Of a stretch of DNA of 36,324 nucleotides, positions 7,203 to 15,129 are shown piece by piece (position 1 is the first letter of the stretch; every line of letters begins with the position of its first letter). Under the pieces are notes generated by a model. It was given only the letters and a program-made list of their open reading frames with translations. It ran no database searches and had not been told where the DNA came from. The position numbers and the translations under genes were made by a program. This DNA is from Acetobacteraceae bacterium. GTDB taxonomy: Bacteria; Pseudomonadota; Alphaproteobacteria; Acetobacterales; Acetobacteraceae. The stretch covers positions 1-36,324 of the forward strand of contig JANYCX010000012.1 of assembly GCA_025360065.1 (NCBI GenBank), in the 5' to 3' direction.

Positions 7203-8027
7203 TTACTTGATGATCTCTTTGATCGCCAGGTTAAACACCTCCGCCGCCTCATAAGCCACCCAATGTCCGGCATCGGGAATAACCAGCAACCCCGCATCCG
7301 CCCGCGCCGTGCGCAACGCCGCGATCCGTTCATCAATGCTCGGATAAGCGGTTACATCCCCAGCCCCCCACAGCGCGGTGACCTTCGCCGTCGCCCGCCC
7401 GGCCGCATCCCGCAATGATGCGGTATGGGCAAAGCCTTTGCTTTTCAGCCGCGCCTGCCGGGTATTGAGGTCTTGAATGTCGATGGCGGTCTCATCGATA
7501 TTGGCCGGGTCGTGGAACATGAATCGCGCCAGGTTTTCGCGATTGGCGGCGCGGCGTTCGGCGCCTTCCTTGTTGCGGATCTTTTCCAACTGAATCGAAT
7601 GGCGCGGAATGCCCAAAGCGGCCGGGCCGACGATGGTGAGGCTGCGAACCCGTGCGCCATGGATATCGGCAACATGGCCCGAAATCATCGCGCCAAAGGA
7701 AAACCCACAAATATCGTACGCCGCGTCGCCGATGATCCGGGTGATGCCGTCGGCCTCAATCCGGCCGATCGAGTTCGGGCTGATCGGGTCGTGCGGCACG
7801 TCGCTATCGCCCAATCCGGGATGATCGGCGACCAGCAGGCGATGGGTCTTGGACAATTCCGCGATGTTACGCGCCCAGTGCCGCCACGATCCGGTGCCGC
7901 CATGCAGCAGGACCAGAACCGGCCCGCGGCCAAAGCTGCGCCACACCATATGCCCATCGCCGCATTGGGTGCGGATTATTTCTGCCTGATTGGCCAAATC
8001 CGGAACCGGTTCAACAAGTGCCAGCAT
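7203..8027 (-). CDS. Alpha/beta-fold hydrolase
   Basis: This 274-residue protein has a complete alpha/beta-hydrolase triad. The nucleophile elbow is GFSFG (Ser110), the oxyanion loop HGGTG starts at His42, the acid is probably Asp224 in WGAGD, and the His is His255 in DAGHW. A DHPGLGDSD motif follows strand 4, as in MhpC/BphD-like and haloperoxidase-like members. No signal peptide is present, so it is cytoplasmic. Members cleave esters, lactones, C-C bonds of ring-fission products or thioesters; the exact reaction cannot be told from sequence. It is divergent from an SDR gene and adjacent to the large catabolic operon, so a role in the same degradation is plausible. Its 3' end abuts the palindromic element. 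The start codon ATG 8027 has only a weak upstream GGGATG. Confidence 0.85.
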   Translation of the reverse strand: MLALVEPVPDLANQAEIIRTQCGDGHMVWRSFGRGPVLVLLHGGTGSWRHWARNIAELSKTHRLLVADHPGLGDSDVPHDPISPNSIGRIEADGITRIIGDAAYDICGFSFGAMISGHVADIHGARVRSLTIVGPAALGIPRHSIQLEKIRNKEGAERRAANRENLARFMFHDPANIDETAIDIQDLNTRQARLKSKGFAHTASLRDAAGRATAKVTALWGAGDVTAYPSIDERIAALRTARADAGLLVIPDAGHWVAYEAAEVFNLAIKEIIK

Positions 8028-8152
8028 GCGTCGTCATCCCACCATTTCGCCAAATCATTCCATCCCGCTGCAAATCCGACAAGCGCCGCCTGGGGGTGAC
8101 AGCCCTGCCGAGCCGTCGCATGCTGGGCGGAATATCAACCGGAGGAGTTTTC

Positions 8153-9070
8153 ATGTCGAAGAAAATGCTGGAAGGCAAAGTTGCCCTTATCACCGGCTCG
8201 GGGCGTGGCATTGGCCGCGCGATGGCGCTGGTTATGGCCGAAAATGGTGCCAAAATCGTGGTCAACGATGTCGGCGCCGCCGTCGATGGTTCGGGCGGGG
8301 ACGCGACCCCGGCGCAACAGGTCGTCAATGAAATCGAAGCGCTGCACGGCCAGGGCAGTGCGGTCGCCAATTCCGACAGTGTCGCCGATTGGGATGCCGC
8401 CCAGCGCATGGTCAAGACCGCGATTGACCGTTTTGGCCGCATTGACATCGTGGTAAACAACGCCGGCATCCTGCGCGACACCATCTTCCACCGGATGACG
8501 CCGGAAGAATTCGATGCCGTGATCAAGGTCCATCTCTACGGCGCCTTTTACGTGTCGCGCGCCACCATTCCCTATTTCCGCGCCCAGGAAAGCGGCAGCT
8601 TCATCCACATGACCTCGACTTCCGGCCTGATCGGCTCGGTCGGTCAGGTCAACTACGCCGCCGCCAAGCTCGGCATCGCCGGCATGTCACGCGGTATCGC
8701 AGGCGACGCGGCGCGCTACCATGTGCGGTCCAACTGCATCGGGCCGCATGCTTTCAGCCGCATGATCGAAACCGTGCCTGGCCAGTCGGAAGCGCAATTG
8801 CAAGAACGCGCCGCCAAAACCCGCCCCGATCAGGTCGCCCAGCTTGCAGCGTTCCTGGCGTCGGACGCGGCGAAAGACGTTACCGGGCAGATTTTCGGCG
8901 CCCGTGGCAATGAAATCTACCTCTACTCGCAGCCCCGCCCGATCCGCACCATGCATCGCGGCGATGGCTGGACGGCGGAAAAAATGGCCGAATCGCTGCT
9001 GCCGGCCTGGAAGAACTCCTTCACGCCGCTGGAGCGGACGCGCGACGTTTATCCGTACGACGCAATTTGA
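8153..9070 (+). CDS. Short-chain dehydrogenase/reductase, MFE-2/hydroxyacyl-CoA dehydrogenase-like
   Basis: This 305-residue SDR starts at ATG 8153, preceded by an ideal GGAGGAG (8141-8147). The cofactor motif TGSGRGIG spans residues 14-21, and Asp39 at the end of strand 2 suggests NAD(H) preference. NNAG is at 102-105 and the catalytic set is Ser155, Tyr168 and Lys172 (YAAAK). The insertion after NDVGA and the roughly 50-residue C-terminal extension past the SDR core (after the IFGARGNEIYLYSQ segment) resemble the dehydrogenase part of peroxisomal multifunctional enzyme type 2 and its bacterial relatives, which oxidise 3-hydroxyacyl-CoA. The gene converges on the TauE-family gene with only 10 bp between stops. 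It is a candidate beta-oxidation or dihydrodiol dehydrogenase step for the neighbouring catabolic operon; the substrate is unproven. Confidence 0.88.
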   Translation: MSKKMLEGKVALITGSGRGIGRAMALVMAENGAKIVVNDVGAAVDGSGGDATPAQQVVNEIEALHGQGSAVANSDSVADWDAAQRMVKTAIDRFGRIDIVVNNAGILRDTIFHRMTPEEFDAVIKVHLYGAFYVSRATIPYFRAQESGSFIHMTSTSGLIGSVGQVNYAAAKLGIAGMSRGIAGDAARYHVRSNCIGPHAFSRMIETVPGQSEAQLQERAAKTRPDQVAQLAAFLASDAAKDVTGQIFGARGNEIYLYSQPRPIRTMHRGDGWTAEKMAESLLPAWKNSFTPLERTRDVYPYDAI

Positions 9071-9080
9071 GGCGGATGGG

Positions 9081-9833
9081 TTAAAGGAAGGTTTTCCAGA
9101 ACACCGTTGCGGTCATCAACGCATTGAAAATTGCGATGCTGGTCCGCAACGGTGCCGTTGGCACACGACGCGCTATGTGCGCGCCTAGCCAGCCACCGGC
9201 GATGGCGGCCAGCATCACCACCAAGGTCTGCGGCCACCACACCAGCGACGAAAAAGCGAAACACAGCACCGCCACCCCATTGCACGCGCTAACCAGCAAG
9301 GTGCGGATGCCACTGAGCGCCTTGATGTCGGTTAGTCCGAACAGCGACCACGTCGCCAGCATCATGATGCCGACGCCTGCGCCGAAATAGCCGCCATAGA
9401 TCGCCAGCAGAAACTGCATCGCCGCAACCGTTGCGCCCCCGATGCGGATGCGCTTGCGCAAGGCCTCGCCGAGTTGTTTGCCAAACGCGAAAACGATGGT
9501 GCCGAGCAACAACATCCACGGCACGATGCCGTCAAAGGCCGCCGACGGGGTGAACAATAGCAGCAGCGCGCCGATCAACCCGCCCGCCACGCTGATCGCC
9601 AGCATCAGCTTCAAGGACAGCCCAGGCATCGCTGCGATGTCGTGGCGATAGGCATAGGTGCTGGCGACCGTGCCGGGGAACAGCGCAATCGTTGATGACG
9701 CGTTGGCGGCCACGGCGGGAATGCCGGCGAACATTAACGCGGGCAGGGTGACGAAGGTACCCCCGCCAGCGACCGCGTTCATGCCGCCCGCGAGGAGCCC
9801 AGCGCCGAGCAGCAGCAAAATATGATCCGCCAT
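9081..9833 (-). CDS. TauE/SafE-family membrane permease
   Basis: This 250-residue protein has about eight hydrophobic helices and the internal-repeat layout of the TauE/SafE (DUF81) family. It begins with the conserved LLGAGLLAGGMNAVAGGGTFVTLP region, and the second half carries a related glycine-rich segment (LLAIYGGYFGAGVGIMML). Family members move organic or inorganic anions such as sulfite, sulfoacetate or taurine-derived sulfonates across the inner membrane. It is the last gene of the minus-strand catabolic operon. Its ATG shares one base with the stop of the SDR remnant (TAATG), so it is translated by coupling. In this context it may export or import an acidic pathway intermediate such as isatinate or anthranilate; that is inference. 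Confidence 0.88.
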   Translation of the reverse strand: MADHILLLLGAGLLAGGMNAVAGGGTFVTLPALMFAGIPAVAANASSTIALFPGTVASTYAYRHDIAAMPGLSLKLMLAISVAGGLIGALLLLFTPSAAFDGIVPWMLLLGTIVFAFGKQLGEALRKRIRIGGATVAAMQFLLAIYGGYFGAGVGIMMLATWSLFGLTDIKALSGIRTLLVSACNGVAVLCFAFSSLVWWPQTLVVMLAAIAGGWLGAHIARRVPTAPLRTSIAIFNALMTATVFWKTFL

Positions 9834-9970
9834 TAAACCCCCAAACTGCCGACGCTGGCGCCACCGCAGACGAACAGGGTCTGTGCGGTGACAAAATCTG
9901 CGTCCGCCGCCGCAATGGCGCGCGCGATTGCCGCGCCAATGCCGGATGATCCGCCGGTAACGATTGCCAT
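9833..9970 (-). pseudogene. Internally deleted SDR remnant (45 codons)
   Basis: The reading frame encodes MAIVTGGSSGIGAAIARAIA, which is the SDR N-terminal Rossmann motif. It continues in frame directly into FVTAQTLFVCGGASVGSLGV, the usual extreme C-terminus of an SDR of about 250 residues. Roughly 200 central codons, including NNAG and YxxxK, are missing, yet the frame is intact. The start lies 5 bp after the upstream hydrolase stop, and the stop overlaps the TauE ATG. The product cannot be a dehydrogenase. The ORF may survive only because it carries translation into the permease gene. An assembly artefact is possible but would have to preserve frame by chance. Confidence 0.8.
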
Positions 9971-9975
9971 TGGCA

Positions 9976-10746
9976 CTAGGCTGGCACGATCGCCAGCACT
10001 CGGAGCGGACTGCCGGAACCGCCGAGGATTTTCAGCGGGGCGGCAACGATCATCGCCCCGGTTGGCGGCAGTTGGTCCAGATTGCACAGGCATTGCAGCC
10101 CGTAACGCCCGGCGCCGTGCATCAGTGTGTGGGCCGGATACATCGGCGTGAAGGTGTGCGCCTGGCCGGCATCGGTGCCGATGGTTTCGACCCCCAAGCC
10201 GAGCACGCCGCGATCGACCAGCCATTGCACCGCCGCCGCATCGGGGCCCGGCGTGTGGGCGCCGTCCTCCAGCACGTTGGCGTAGTCAGCGCCGCTCCGC
10301 TTAGACCAATCGCTGCGGAACAGCACCCAGTTGCCGGCGGGAATTTTGCCATGCTTGGCCTCCCAGGCTTCCAACGTGGCAACGGTCAGCAGGTAGTCGC
10401 CGTTATTGGCGGCATCCTTGGAGCAATCCACCACACAGGCCGGGGCGATCAGGTTCTGCACCACCAGAGTGTCGGTAGTGTTGTTCGGCAAATCCTTGCC
10501 GGTGACCCAATGGACCGGCGCGTCAAAATGGGTGCCGGTATGCTCGCCGACCGAAATATTATGCCAGAACCAACCCGGACCCGCGTCGTCGTAGCGCGAA
10601 ATGACCTCCATCCGGAACGGCGCGCACTGGCCGAATTGCGGCGGCAGCACGATGGTGGGGAAATCGGGCGCAAGCGTCTGGGTGAGATCAACGATCTTGA
10701 GCGAGCCTGCGGCAAGATCGGCGGCAAAGGCGGCGAGGCTGGACAT
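9976..10746 (-). CDS. Cyclase-family metal-dependent hydrolase, probable isatin hydrolase
   Basis: This 256-residue cytoplasmic enzyme belongs to the kynurenine formamidase/cyclase family (PF04199). The metal-binding motif HTGTHFDAPVH occupies residues 69-79. Segments such as WFWHNISVGEH, PAGNWVLFRSDWSKR, GVETIGTDAGQAH, MHGAGRYGLQCLCNLDQLPP and the C-terminal APLKILGGSGSPLRVLA match isatin hydrolases as I remember them, better than kynurenine formamidase. Isatin hydrolase opens isatin (indole-2,3-dione) to isatinate using Mn2+. The gene follows the DUF35-SDR fusion by 21 bp with GGAG upstream of ATG 10746, and is followed 5 bp later by the SDR remnant. Its presence next to a Rieske oxygenase, CoA ligase and aldolase-like pair is the main reason to propose indole-3-acetate degradation. 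The family is certain; the isatin specificity is probable. Confidence 0.85.
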   Translation of the reverse strand: MSSLAAFAADLAAGSLKIVDLTQTLAPDFPTIVLPPQFGQCAPFRMEVISRYDDAGPGWFWHNISVGEHTGTHFDAPVHWVTGKDLPNNTTDTLVVQNLIAPACVVDCSKDAANNGDYLLTVATLEAWEAKHGKIPAGNWVLFRSDWSKRSGADYANVLEDGAHTPGPDAAAVQWLVDRGVLGLGVETIGTDAGQAHTFTPMYPAHTLMHGAGRYGLQCLCNLDQLPPTGAMIVAAPLKILGGSGSPLRVLAIVPA

Positions 10747-10767
10747 GGCGGGGTCTCCGGCTTGGGG

Positions 10768-11943
10768 TCAGGCGTGAAGTGTTATAGCGGCATTATCATG
10801 CCATTGCGCGAGGATATGGCGGGCAATATCACCGACGGCGATGTCTTCCACCCCGTCGCGCAAGGCCGCGATCACGGCCTGGGCAAACTGCGCAGTGGAG
10901 GTCTTGGGTGGCGGCAGTGCCTGGTGCCACTGGTCGTCCAGCGGGCCGACAAAGGCGTTGATCAGCTTCAAGGGCCGCATCGTCGGGCGCAGCGCGCGCA
11001 CCAGCGCAAGGGTCGCGGCATTGGCGGCCGACGCCAAGGATGCCGCTGGATCGGGCACCAACCCGTTGATGCCGATCATGTTGACCCAGGCGCAGGCCGG
11101 GTGGGTGCCATCGCCGGCGCGGGCCTGCAAGGCGGGCACGAATAGCTGTGCGAGACGTAAGGCGGCAAAATAGCTCACCTCCATCGCCGCACGGGCATCG
11201 CCGGCGCCAGGGCGGAAATAGCCAGATGTATTGACGATGATATCGACGCGCGCGCCAATCGCTGCGGCGGCGTTCTGCACGCTGATGCCGTCGGTAAGAT
11301 CGAGCGTCATTGGGGTGCCCGGCAGATCGTTCTGACCAGGGAAAGGGTGCCACGGTGCGGCGATACCGAGAAACACCTCCGCCCCGGCCGCGATCAGCGC
11401 CCGCGCGGCGGCTTGGCCAAACGTGGTGCGACCATCGGTAACCAATACCCGCCTTCCGGCCGGATCGCAGGTGAATGCGCGGAATTTCGGGTCGCTTTGC
11501 ATCGCGTTGATGTCCGTCTCGGGCAGGGCAACCATGACACCTTGGCCGGCCTTGTCCAGCTTCAAAACCATGCTGACCCTGCCGCCGACAGCACAATCGC
11601 GGTGCAGGTGCACCATTGCATCGACCCCGCAATCCAGACGCACGCTGCCCATCCGCCACGGCGTGTGCTGGCGGAAATAGGGATCGCTGCTGATCCGGAC
11701 CGTGCTGGCAGCGCTCAGAACGCCGCCGGTGGGAACATCGCGCCAGTTGAGCCGTGCGCCCAGGCAGCCGACGCAGGCCTCTCGCGGCGGATACTGGCTG
11801 CGGCCGCAATCGGCGCAAACCTGCAAGGCAAAGCGGCCCTGGGATGCGGCCACCGCCAGCCCGCCCGCCGTTCGGCTGCGCGCAGCCGGCGGTACCAAGG
11901 GCGCGGCGGGCAGAATGGTCGGATTGCCGGGGTGACGGATCAT
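10768..11943 (-). CDS. DUF35 (zinc ribbon + OB fold) protein fused to a degenerate SDR domain
   Basis: This 391-residue two-domain protein has an N-terminal part (about 20-150) with a rubredoxin-like zinc ribbon, Cys43/Cys46 and Cys57/Cys60 (CADC...CVGC), followed by a beta-rich OB fold. This is the DUF35/ChsH2-C architecture, whose members bind and activate a thiolase-like partner. The C-terminal part (about 163-391) is SDR-like (RRVLVTDGRTTFG, IIVNTSGYF, ending in a helix and strand set), but the active site is gone. The TGxxxGxG loop is degenerate, and the YxxxK positions hold Ala304 and Asn308. The second domain is therefore probably structural or regulatory. ATG 11943 overlaps the thiolase-like stop (ATGA), so the two partners are co-translated. 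A longer frame to 11973 is less likely. Predicted role: DUF35 partner of the aldolase at 11940-13100. Confidence 0.8.
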   Translation of the reverse strand: MIRHPGNPTILPAAPLVPPAARSRTAGGLAVAASQGRFALQVCADCGRSQYPPREACVGCLGARLNWRDVPTGGVLSAASTVRISSDPYFRQHTPWRMGSVRLDCGVDAMVHLHRDCAVGGRVSMVLKLDKAGQGVMVALPETDINAMQSDPKFRAFTCDPAGRRVLVTDGRTTFGQAAARALIAAGAEVFLGIAAPWHPFPGQNDLPGTPMTLDLTDGISVQNAAAAIGARVDIIVNTSGYFRPGAGDARAAMEVSYFAALRLAQLFVPALQARAGDGTHPACAWVNMIGINGLVPDPAASLASAANAATLALVRALRPTMRPLKLINAFVGPLDDQWHQALPPPKTSTAQFAQAVIAALRDGVEDIAVGDIARHILAQWHDNAAITLHA

Positions 11944-13100
11944 ACCGCCTCCAGAATAACTGCGCCGCTGCATAGCCCGCGATCATAGTTGATCATCCCG
12001 AATCCGCTGACCAAGGCGCGCTGCAGGCCAGCAATTTGCCGGCCGATCGCGGCCCCGGTGAGCTGGCGCAGCGCGTCGGTCAGGCCCAAATATCCGCCCG
12101 CCGCCCCAGCCTGTCCGCCCGATAACTGCCCGCCTGAACTGTTATGCGGGAAATCGCCGGCCAGCCGCAGATCATGGGTGCGGACAAATTCCGGGCCTTC
12201 GCCGGGCGCACAAAAGCCAAGTCCTTCCAGTTGCAGCATCACAATGACCGGATAATCGTCATAGGTTTGCAGCAGGCCGATGCGGTCTGGCGTGGTCGCG
12301 GCCATATCGTACAACTCATCGCGGTCCATCGCCCAGCCGCCGCGAAGCTGGATCGGATCATCGGGGAAAGCGTTATGCCGCTCAATCGCGGCGCGCAGAT
12401 AGGCATAGGCGAGGCCAAGGTTTTTCGCGGTGCTTTCGCGCATCACCAGCACGCCCTCGGCACCAGCGCACGGCATCACGCAATCGAACAATGCCACCGG
12501 ATCGGTGACCATGCGGGCGGCAAGATACTGGTCCATCGTCAGCGCAGACCGCAGCAAGGCATGGGGAAATCCCCGCGCATTGTCGCGCTGGCTTACCGCG
12601 ATGCGACCGAAATCTTCCCGTGTGGCGCCGGTGGCGCGCATATAGGCGTCGGTCAGCAGGGCAAACGCCGCGTTCGGCCCGCCTGCGCCATAGGGCAGGG
12701 CGGCATCGATGGCGAACCGGCTGAAACCGGCGACGGTGGCACGGAAGCTGTCGGGTGCATTGGTATCGCCGGCCACACAGGCAACGATATCGGCGTCCCC
12801 GGCCTGCACTGCCCGCGCCGCCCGCCGCAGCGCCACCACGCCGGATGCGCCCCCCATCGGAATGTGATCCAGCCAGCGCGGCGACAAGCCGAAATGCTGG
12901 GTGAGGCCGATTGCGGTGTCATTGCCTAAAGTGAAGCTGGAGACACAAAGACCGTCGAGGTCCTTTGGCGCCAGATGCGCGGCTTGCACCAATCCGTGCA
13001 GCGCCCGGCCAAGCCAGTGATGCGCGCCATGCACCGAATAGCGCGCATACGGAATGGTCACCGGGGCGGCGACAACGATGCCGTCATAGCCCTGCCTCAT
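11940..13100 (-). CDS. Thiolase-superfamily protein lacking catalytic Cys and His; probable Ltp2-like aldolase
   Basis: This 386-residue thiolase-fold protein is of the SCP-x/lipid-transfer-protein subgroup. The nucleophile position of the usual CASG motif reads GGASG (Gly84 for Cys). The C-terminal GHP motif region reads NSSGGQLSGGQAGAAGG, with Gln for His. A protein lacking both residues cannot run thiolytic cleavage. The same pattern, next to a DUF35 partner, characterises Ltp2, which with ChsH2-DUF35 performs retro-aldol cleavage of steroid side-chain CoA thioesters. Here the partner is the overlapping gene at 10768-11943. Predicted reaction: cleave a tertiary beta-hydroxyacyl-CoA into a ketone (isatin is proposed) and acetyl-CoA. 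Start ATG 13100 overlaps the ligase stop (ATGA). Family and missing residues are seen directly; the reaction is inference. Confidence 0.82.
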   Translation of the reverse strand: MRQGYDGIVVAAPVTIPYARYSVHGAHHWLGRALHGLVQAAHLAPKDLDGLCVSSFTLGNDTAIGLTQHFGLSPRWLDHIPMGGASGVVALRRAARAVQAGDADIVACVAGDTNAPDSFRATVAGFSRFAIDAALPYGAGGPNAAFALLTDAYMRATGATREDFGRIAVSQRDNARGFPHALLRSALTMDQYLAARMVTDPVALFDCVMPCAGAEGVLVMRESTAKNLGLAYAYLRAAIERHNAFPDDPIQLRGGWAMDRDELYDMAATTPDRIGLLQTYDDYPVIVMLQLEGLGFCAPGEGPEFVRTHDLRLAGDFPHNSSGGQLSGGQAGAAGGYLGLTDALRQLTGAAIGRQIAGLQRALVSGFGMINYDRGLCSGAVILEAV

Positions 13101-14665
13101 GTCCGGCGTTTCAGCGCGCGCGTATCAATGCAGGCGCCGGATGCGTGCAGATCCTGGGCGATCTGGCGCAAAGTGGCGCGCTGGATCTTGTTGGTTGACG
13201 TCACCGGGATCGCATCGCCAAACGCGATGTAGCCGGGCGGCTTATAGTAGGCGAGCTGGGTCAGCGCCCAACTGGTGATCGCGCGTGCGGCCGCGGTGGG
13301 ATCGGCAATGGCGTCGTGCGGCACCAGCAGGGCAAAAACCTCCTCGCCGCGAATGTCATCCGGCACCGGAGCGACGGCGGCGATGCACACCAAAGGATGG
13401 CGTTGCAGCACGCCTTCGACCTCGACGGCCGCGATATTCTCCCCGCTGCGACGGATCACGTTCTTCTTGCGATCGACGAAATAGAACAGCCCGTCGGCAT
13501 CGCGGCGCACCACATCGCCGGTGTGGAACCAGCCATCGGCCCAGGCGGTCGCAGTCGCGTCAGAATCCTTGAGATACTCGGTGAAAAACCCGGCGCGCGG
13601 ATCGCGCCCGGCATGGCGCACCAGCAATTCGCCAGGGGTATCGGGTGGCGCATCGCGGCCATCATCGGTAACGATCCGCCAACCGACATGCGGCCCAGGC
13701 CTGCCAAAGCAGCTTTGGCCGATATTACGCGGTTCGAGATTGGCATTGATGCCGACCGAACAGCCGGTTTCGGTCATCGCCCAGCCTTCGACCAGCGGAA
13801 ACCCGAAACGGTCCTCGGCCAGCGCGTGCAGCCGGCGATCAACCCCGGCGCCGAACCCGAAACGAACCTGGTGGGCGCGTTCGCCAGGCGTTGCAGGCCC
13901 CGCCATCAGGATCGCCGGCATCACCCCGAGGTAATGCACAATGGTCGCCCGCGACCGCGCCACGCTGTCCCACCAACTGCCGGGATGGAAGCGGTCGAGC
14001 ACAATCAGGCAGCCGCCAGTGGTCAGCATCGCCATCATGGATGCCGCCAGCGCGTTCATGTGAAACAACGGCAGCGGCGTCAGCATGCGGTCCGCACCCG
14101 GATGCAGGGTGCAATAGCCGCCCATGCCGACATACCAGCGCCCGGCGGTGTGGAAATAATCGTTGCTCAGCACACAGCCTTTCGGAAGGCCGGTGGTGCC
14201 GGAGGTATAAAGCAACGCAGCCTCGTCACCCACAACGCCCGCCGGCGGCGGGGCTGGTGGCGGCGCATCATCGGGGCCAATCACCGGGACATGCGGCAGG
14301 GTGGCGCGGCCAATAGCGGCATCAATGGCGAGCGCCAGGTCGGAATGAGTGACGAGATAGTCGAGTTCGGCGGCGCGTAGGTCAGGGTTGATCGGCACGA
14401 TCGAGACGCCAAGCGCATTGAGCGCAAAGAAATGCAGCAGCATGGCCGGGCGGTTTTCCAGCCGCAGTCCGATCCTATGGCCGCGCCCGTAGCCGGCAGT
14501 GCGATAGCGGGCGATCAGCGCATCGACGGCGTTTGCCGCCTCGACATAGGTGATTTCCCCGGCGGCGATGCCATAAATCGCGGCGGTTTCCGGCAGCACC
14601 GCCATGAACGGCCGGGCGCCATAGACCGCGACGGTTGCGCGAAAACGGTCGTGAACGGTCGTCAT
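13097..14665 (-). CDS. Acyl/aryl-CoA ligase (AMP-binding)
   Basis: This 522-residue ANL-superfamily enzyme has the P-loop-like YTSGTTGLPKG at residues 153-163, the A5-type GWAMTETG motif, GWFHTGD (A7), the hinge KKNVIRRSGENIAAVEVE (A8) and a C-terminal catalytic Lys in TNKIQRATLR (A10). These enzymes adenylate a carboxylic acid and transfer it to coenzyme A. It is most like medium-chain, crotonobetaine or aromatic-acid CoA ligases. No signal peptide is present, so it is cytoplasmic. ATG 14665 shares one base with the Rieske beta stop (TGATG); a GTG at 14668 giving GTGA overlap is an alternative. In the proposed pathway it activates an oxidised indole-acetic acid, such as dioxindole-3-acetate, before retro-aldol cleavage. 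Substrate is not readable from sequence. Confidence 0.9.
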   Translation of the reverse strand: MTTVHDRFRATVAVYGARPFMAVLPETAAIYGIAAGEITYVEAANAVDALIARYRTAGYGRGHRIGLRLENRPAMLLHFFALNALGVSIVPINPDLRAAELDYLVTHSDLALAIDAAIGRATLPHVPVIGPDDAPPPAPPPAGVVGDEAALLYTSGTTGLPKGCVLSNDYFHTAGRWYVGMGGYCTLHPGADRMLTPLPLFHMNALAASMMAMLTTGGCLIVLDRFHPGSWWDSVARSRATIVHYLGVMPAILMAGPATPGERAHQVRFGFGAGVDRRLHALAEDRFGFPLVEGWAMTETGCSVGINANLEPRNIGQSCFGRPGPHVGWRIVTDDGRDAPPDTPGELLVRHAGRDPRAGFFTEYLKDSDATATAWADGWFHTGDVVRRDADGLFYFVDRKKNVIRRSGENIAAVEVEGVLQRHPLVCIAAVAPVPDDIRGEEVFALLVPHDAIADPTAAARAITSWALTQLAYYKPPGYIAFGDAIPVTSTNKIQRATLRQIAQDLHASGACIDTRALKRRT

Positions 14666-15129
14666 CACATGAACAACTGTATGCCGCCGAAGGCGCTGTC
14701 GGGGTTCACCAGATCGATCCGCTTGAGCAATATGCGCAATTTACCGTCCATTTCGACCAGGGAATGCCGGCTCCAGCCAGCGTACAACGTTTGCTCGTCG
14801 AGTCTTGTTTCGAGGTAGTGGAAGGCCGTCCAGGTCGAAATGCCGCCATCGCGCCGGTCGATTTCTGGGGTCTGCAGCAAATGATGACAACGGCTTTTCG
14901 GCTTTTGCGAGTACGTCTTGGCGCTTTTCAAGCGTGCGCTGCGCAGCCGCAACAGAAACACATCCTCGCTGTACAGAGATTGTTGCAATTTCCAGTCGGT
15001 TTGCGCCGGGTCGAGCGGCATCCAGTAGCGGCCATCGTCGGTGAACAGATCGAGCCATTCGTCGAAGCGCTGCTCATCGAGCAGTCGCGCCTCGTGGCGG
15101 ATAAAGGTGATGATGTCGGCGTCGGTCAT
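14665..15129 (-). CDS. Rieske-type ring-hydroxylating oxygenase, beta (small) subunit
   Basis: This 154-residue protein has the cystatin/NTF2-like fold of aromatic-ring dioxygenase beta subunits. Characteristic parts are the N-terminal FIRHEARLLDEQRFDEWLDLFTDDGRYWMPL and the C-terminal DGKLRILLKRIDLVN followed by the LFM tail. The beta subunit has no catalytic metal; it stabilises the alpha3-beta3 hexamer and can shape specificity. It overlaps the alpha-subunit gene by 4 bp (ATGA, 15126-15129) and the next ligase gene by one base. No ferredoxin or flavin reductase gene accompanies the oxygenase anywhere in the window. Known auxin-degradation (iad) loci contain a comparable alpha/beta Rieske pair, as I recall. 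Confidence 0.92.
   Translation of the reverse strand: MTDADIITFIRHEARLLDEQRFDEWLDLFTDDGRYWMPLDPAQTDWKLQQSLYSEDVFLLRLRSARLKSAKTYSQKPKSRCHHLLQTPEIDRRDGGISTWTAFHYLETRLDEQTLYAGWSRHSLVEMDGKLRILLKRIDLVNPDSAFGGIQLFM

Noticed and set aside
6077-7336. Minus-strand frame opposite the GT2 gene
   Set aside because: It runs through the palindromic element and into the hydrolase gene out of frame. Composition is Gln/Arg/His-rich, typical of antisense frames here.
9976-10746. Kynurenine formamidase (KynB)
   Set aside because: KynB proteins are shorter (about 210 residues), sit with kyn genes, and lack the longer WHNIS and GRYGLQCL segments. No kynurenine pathway gene is nearby.
9964-11145. Plus-strand open frame of about 390 codons opposite the hydrolase and DUF35-SDR genes
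   Set aside because: No motif or start signal. Both genes on the other strand have complete domains, and the frame spans the junction between them.
11940-13100. Ordinary acetyl-CoA acetyltransferase (thiolase)
   Set aside because: The nucleophilic Cys and the GHP His are both absent and the gene overlaps a DUF35 partner gene.
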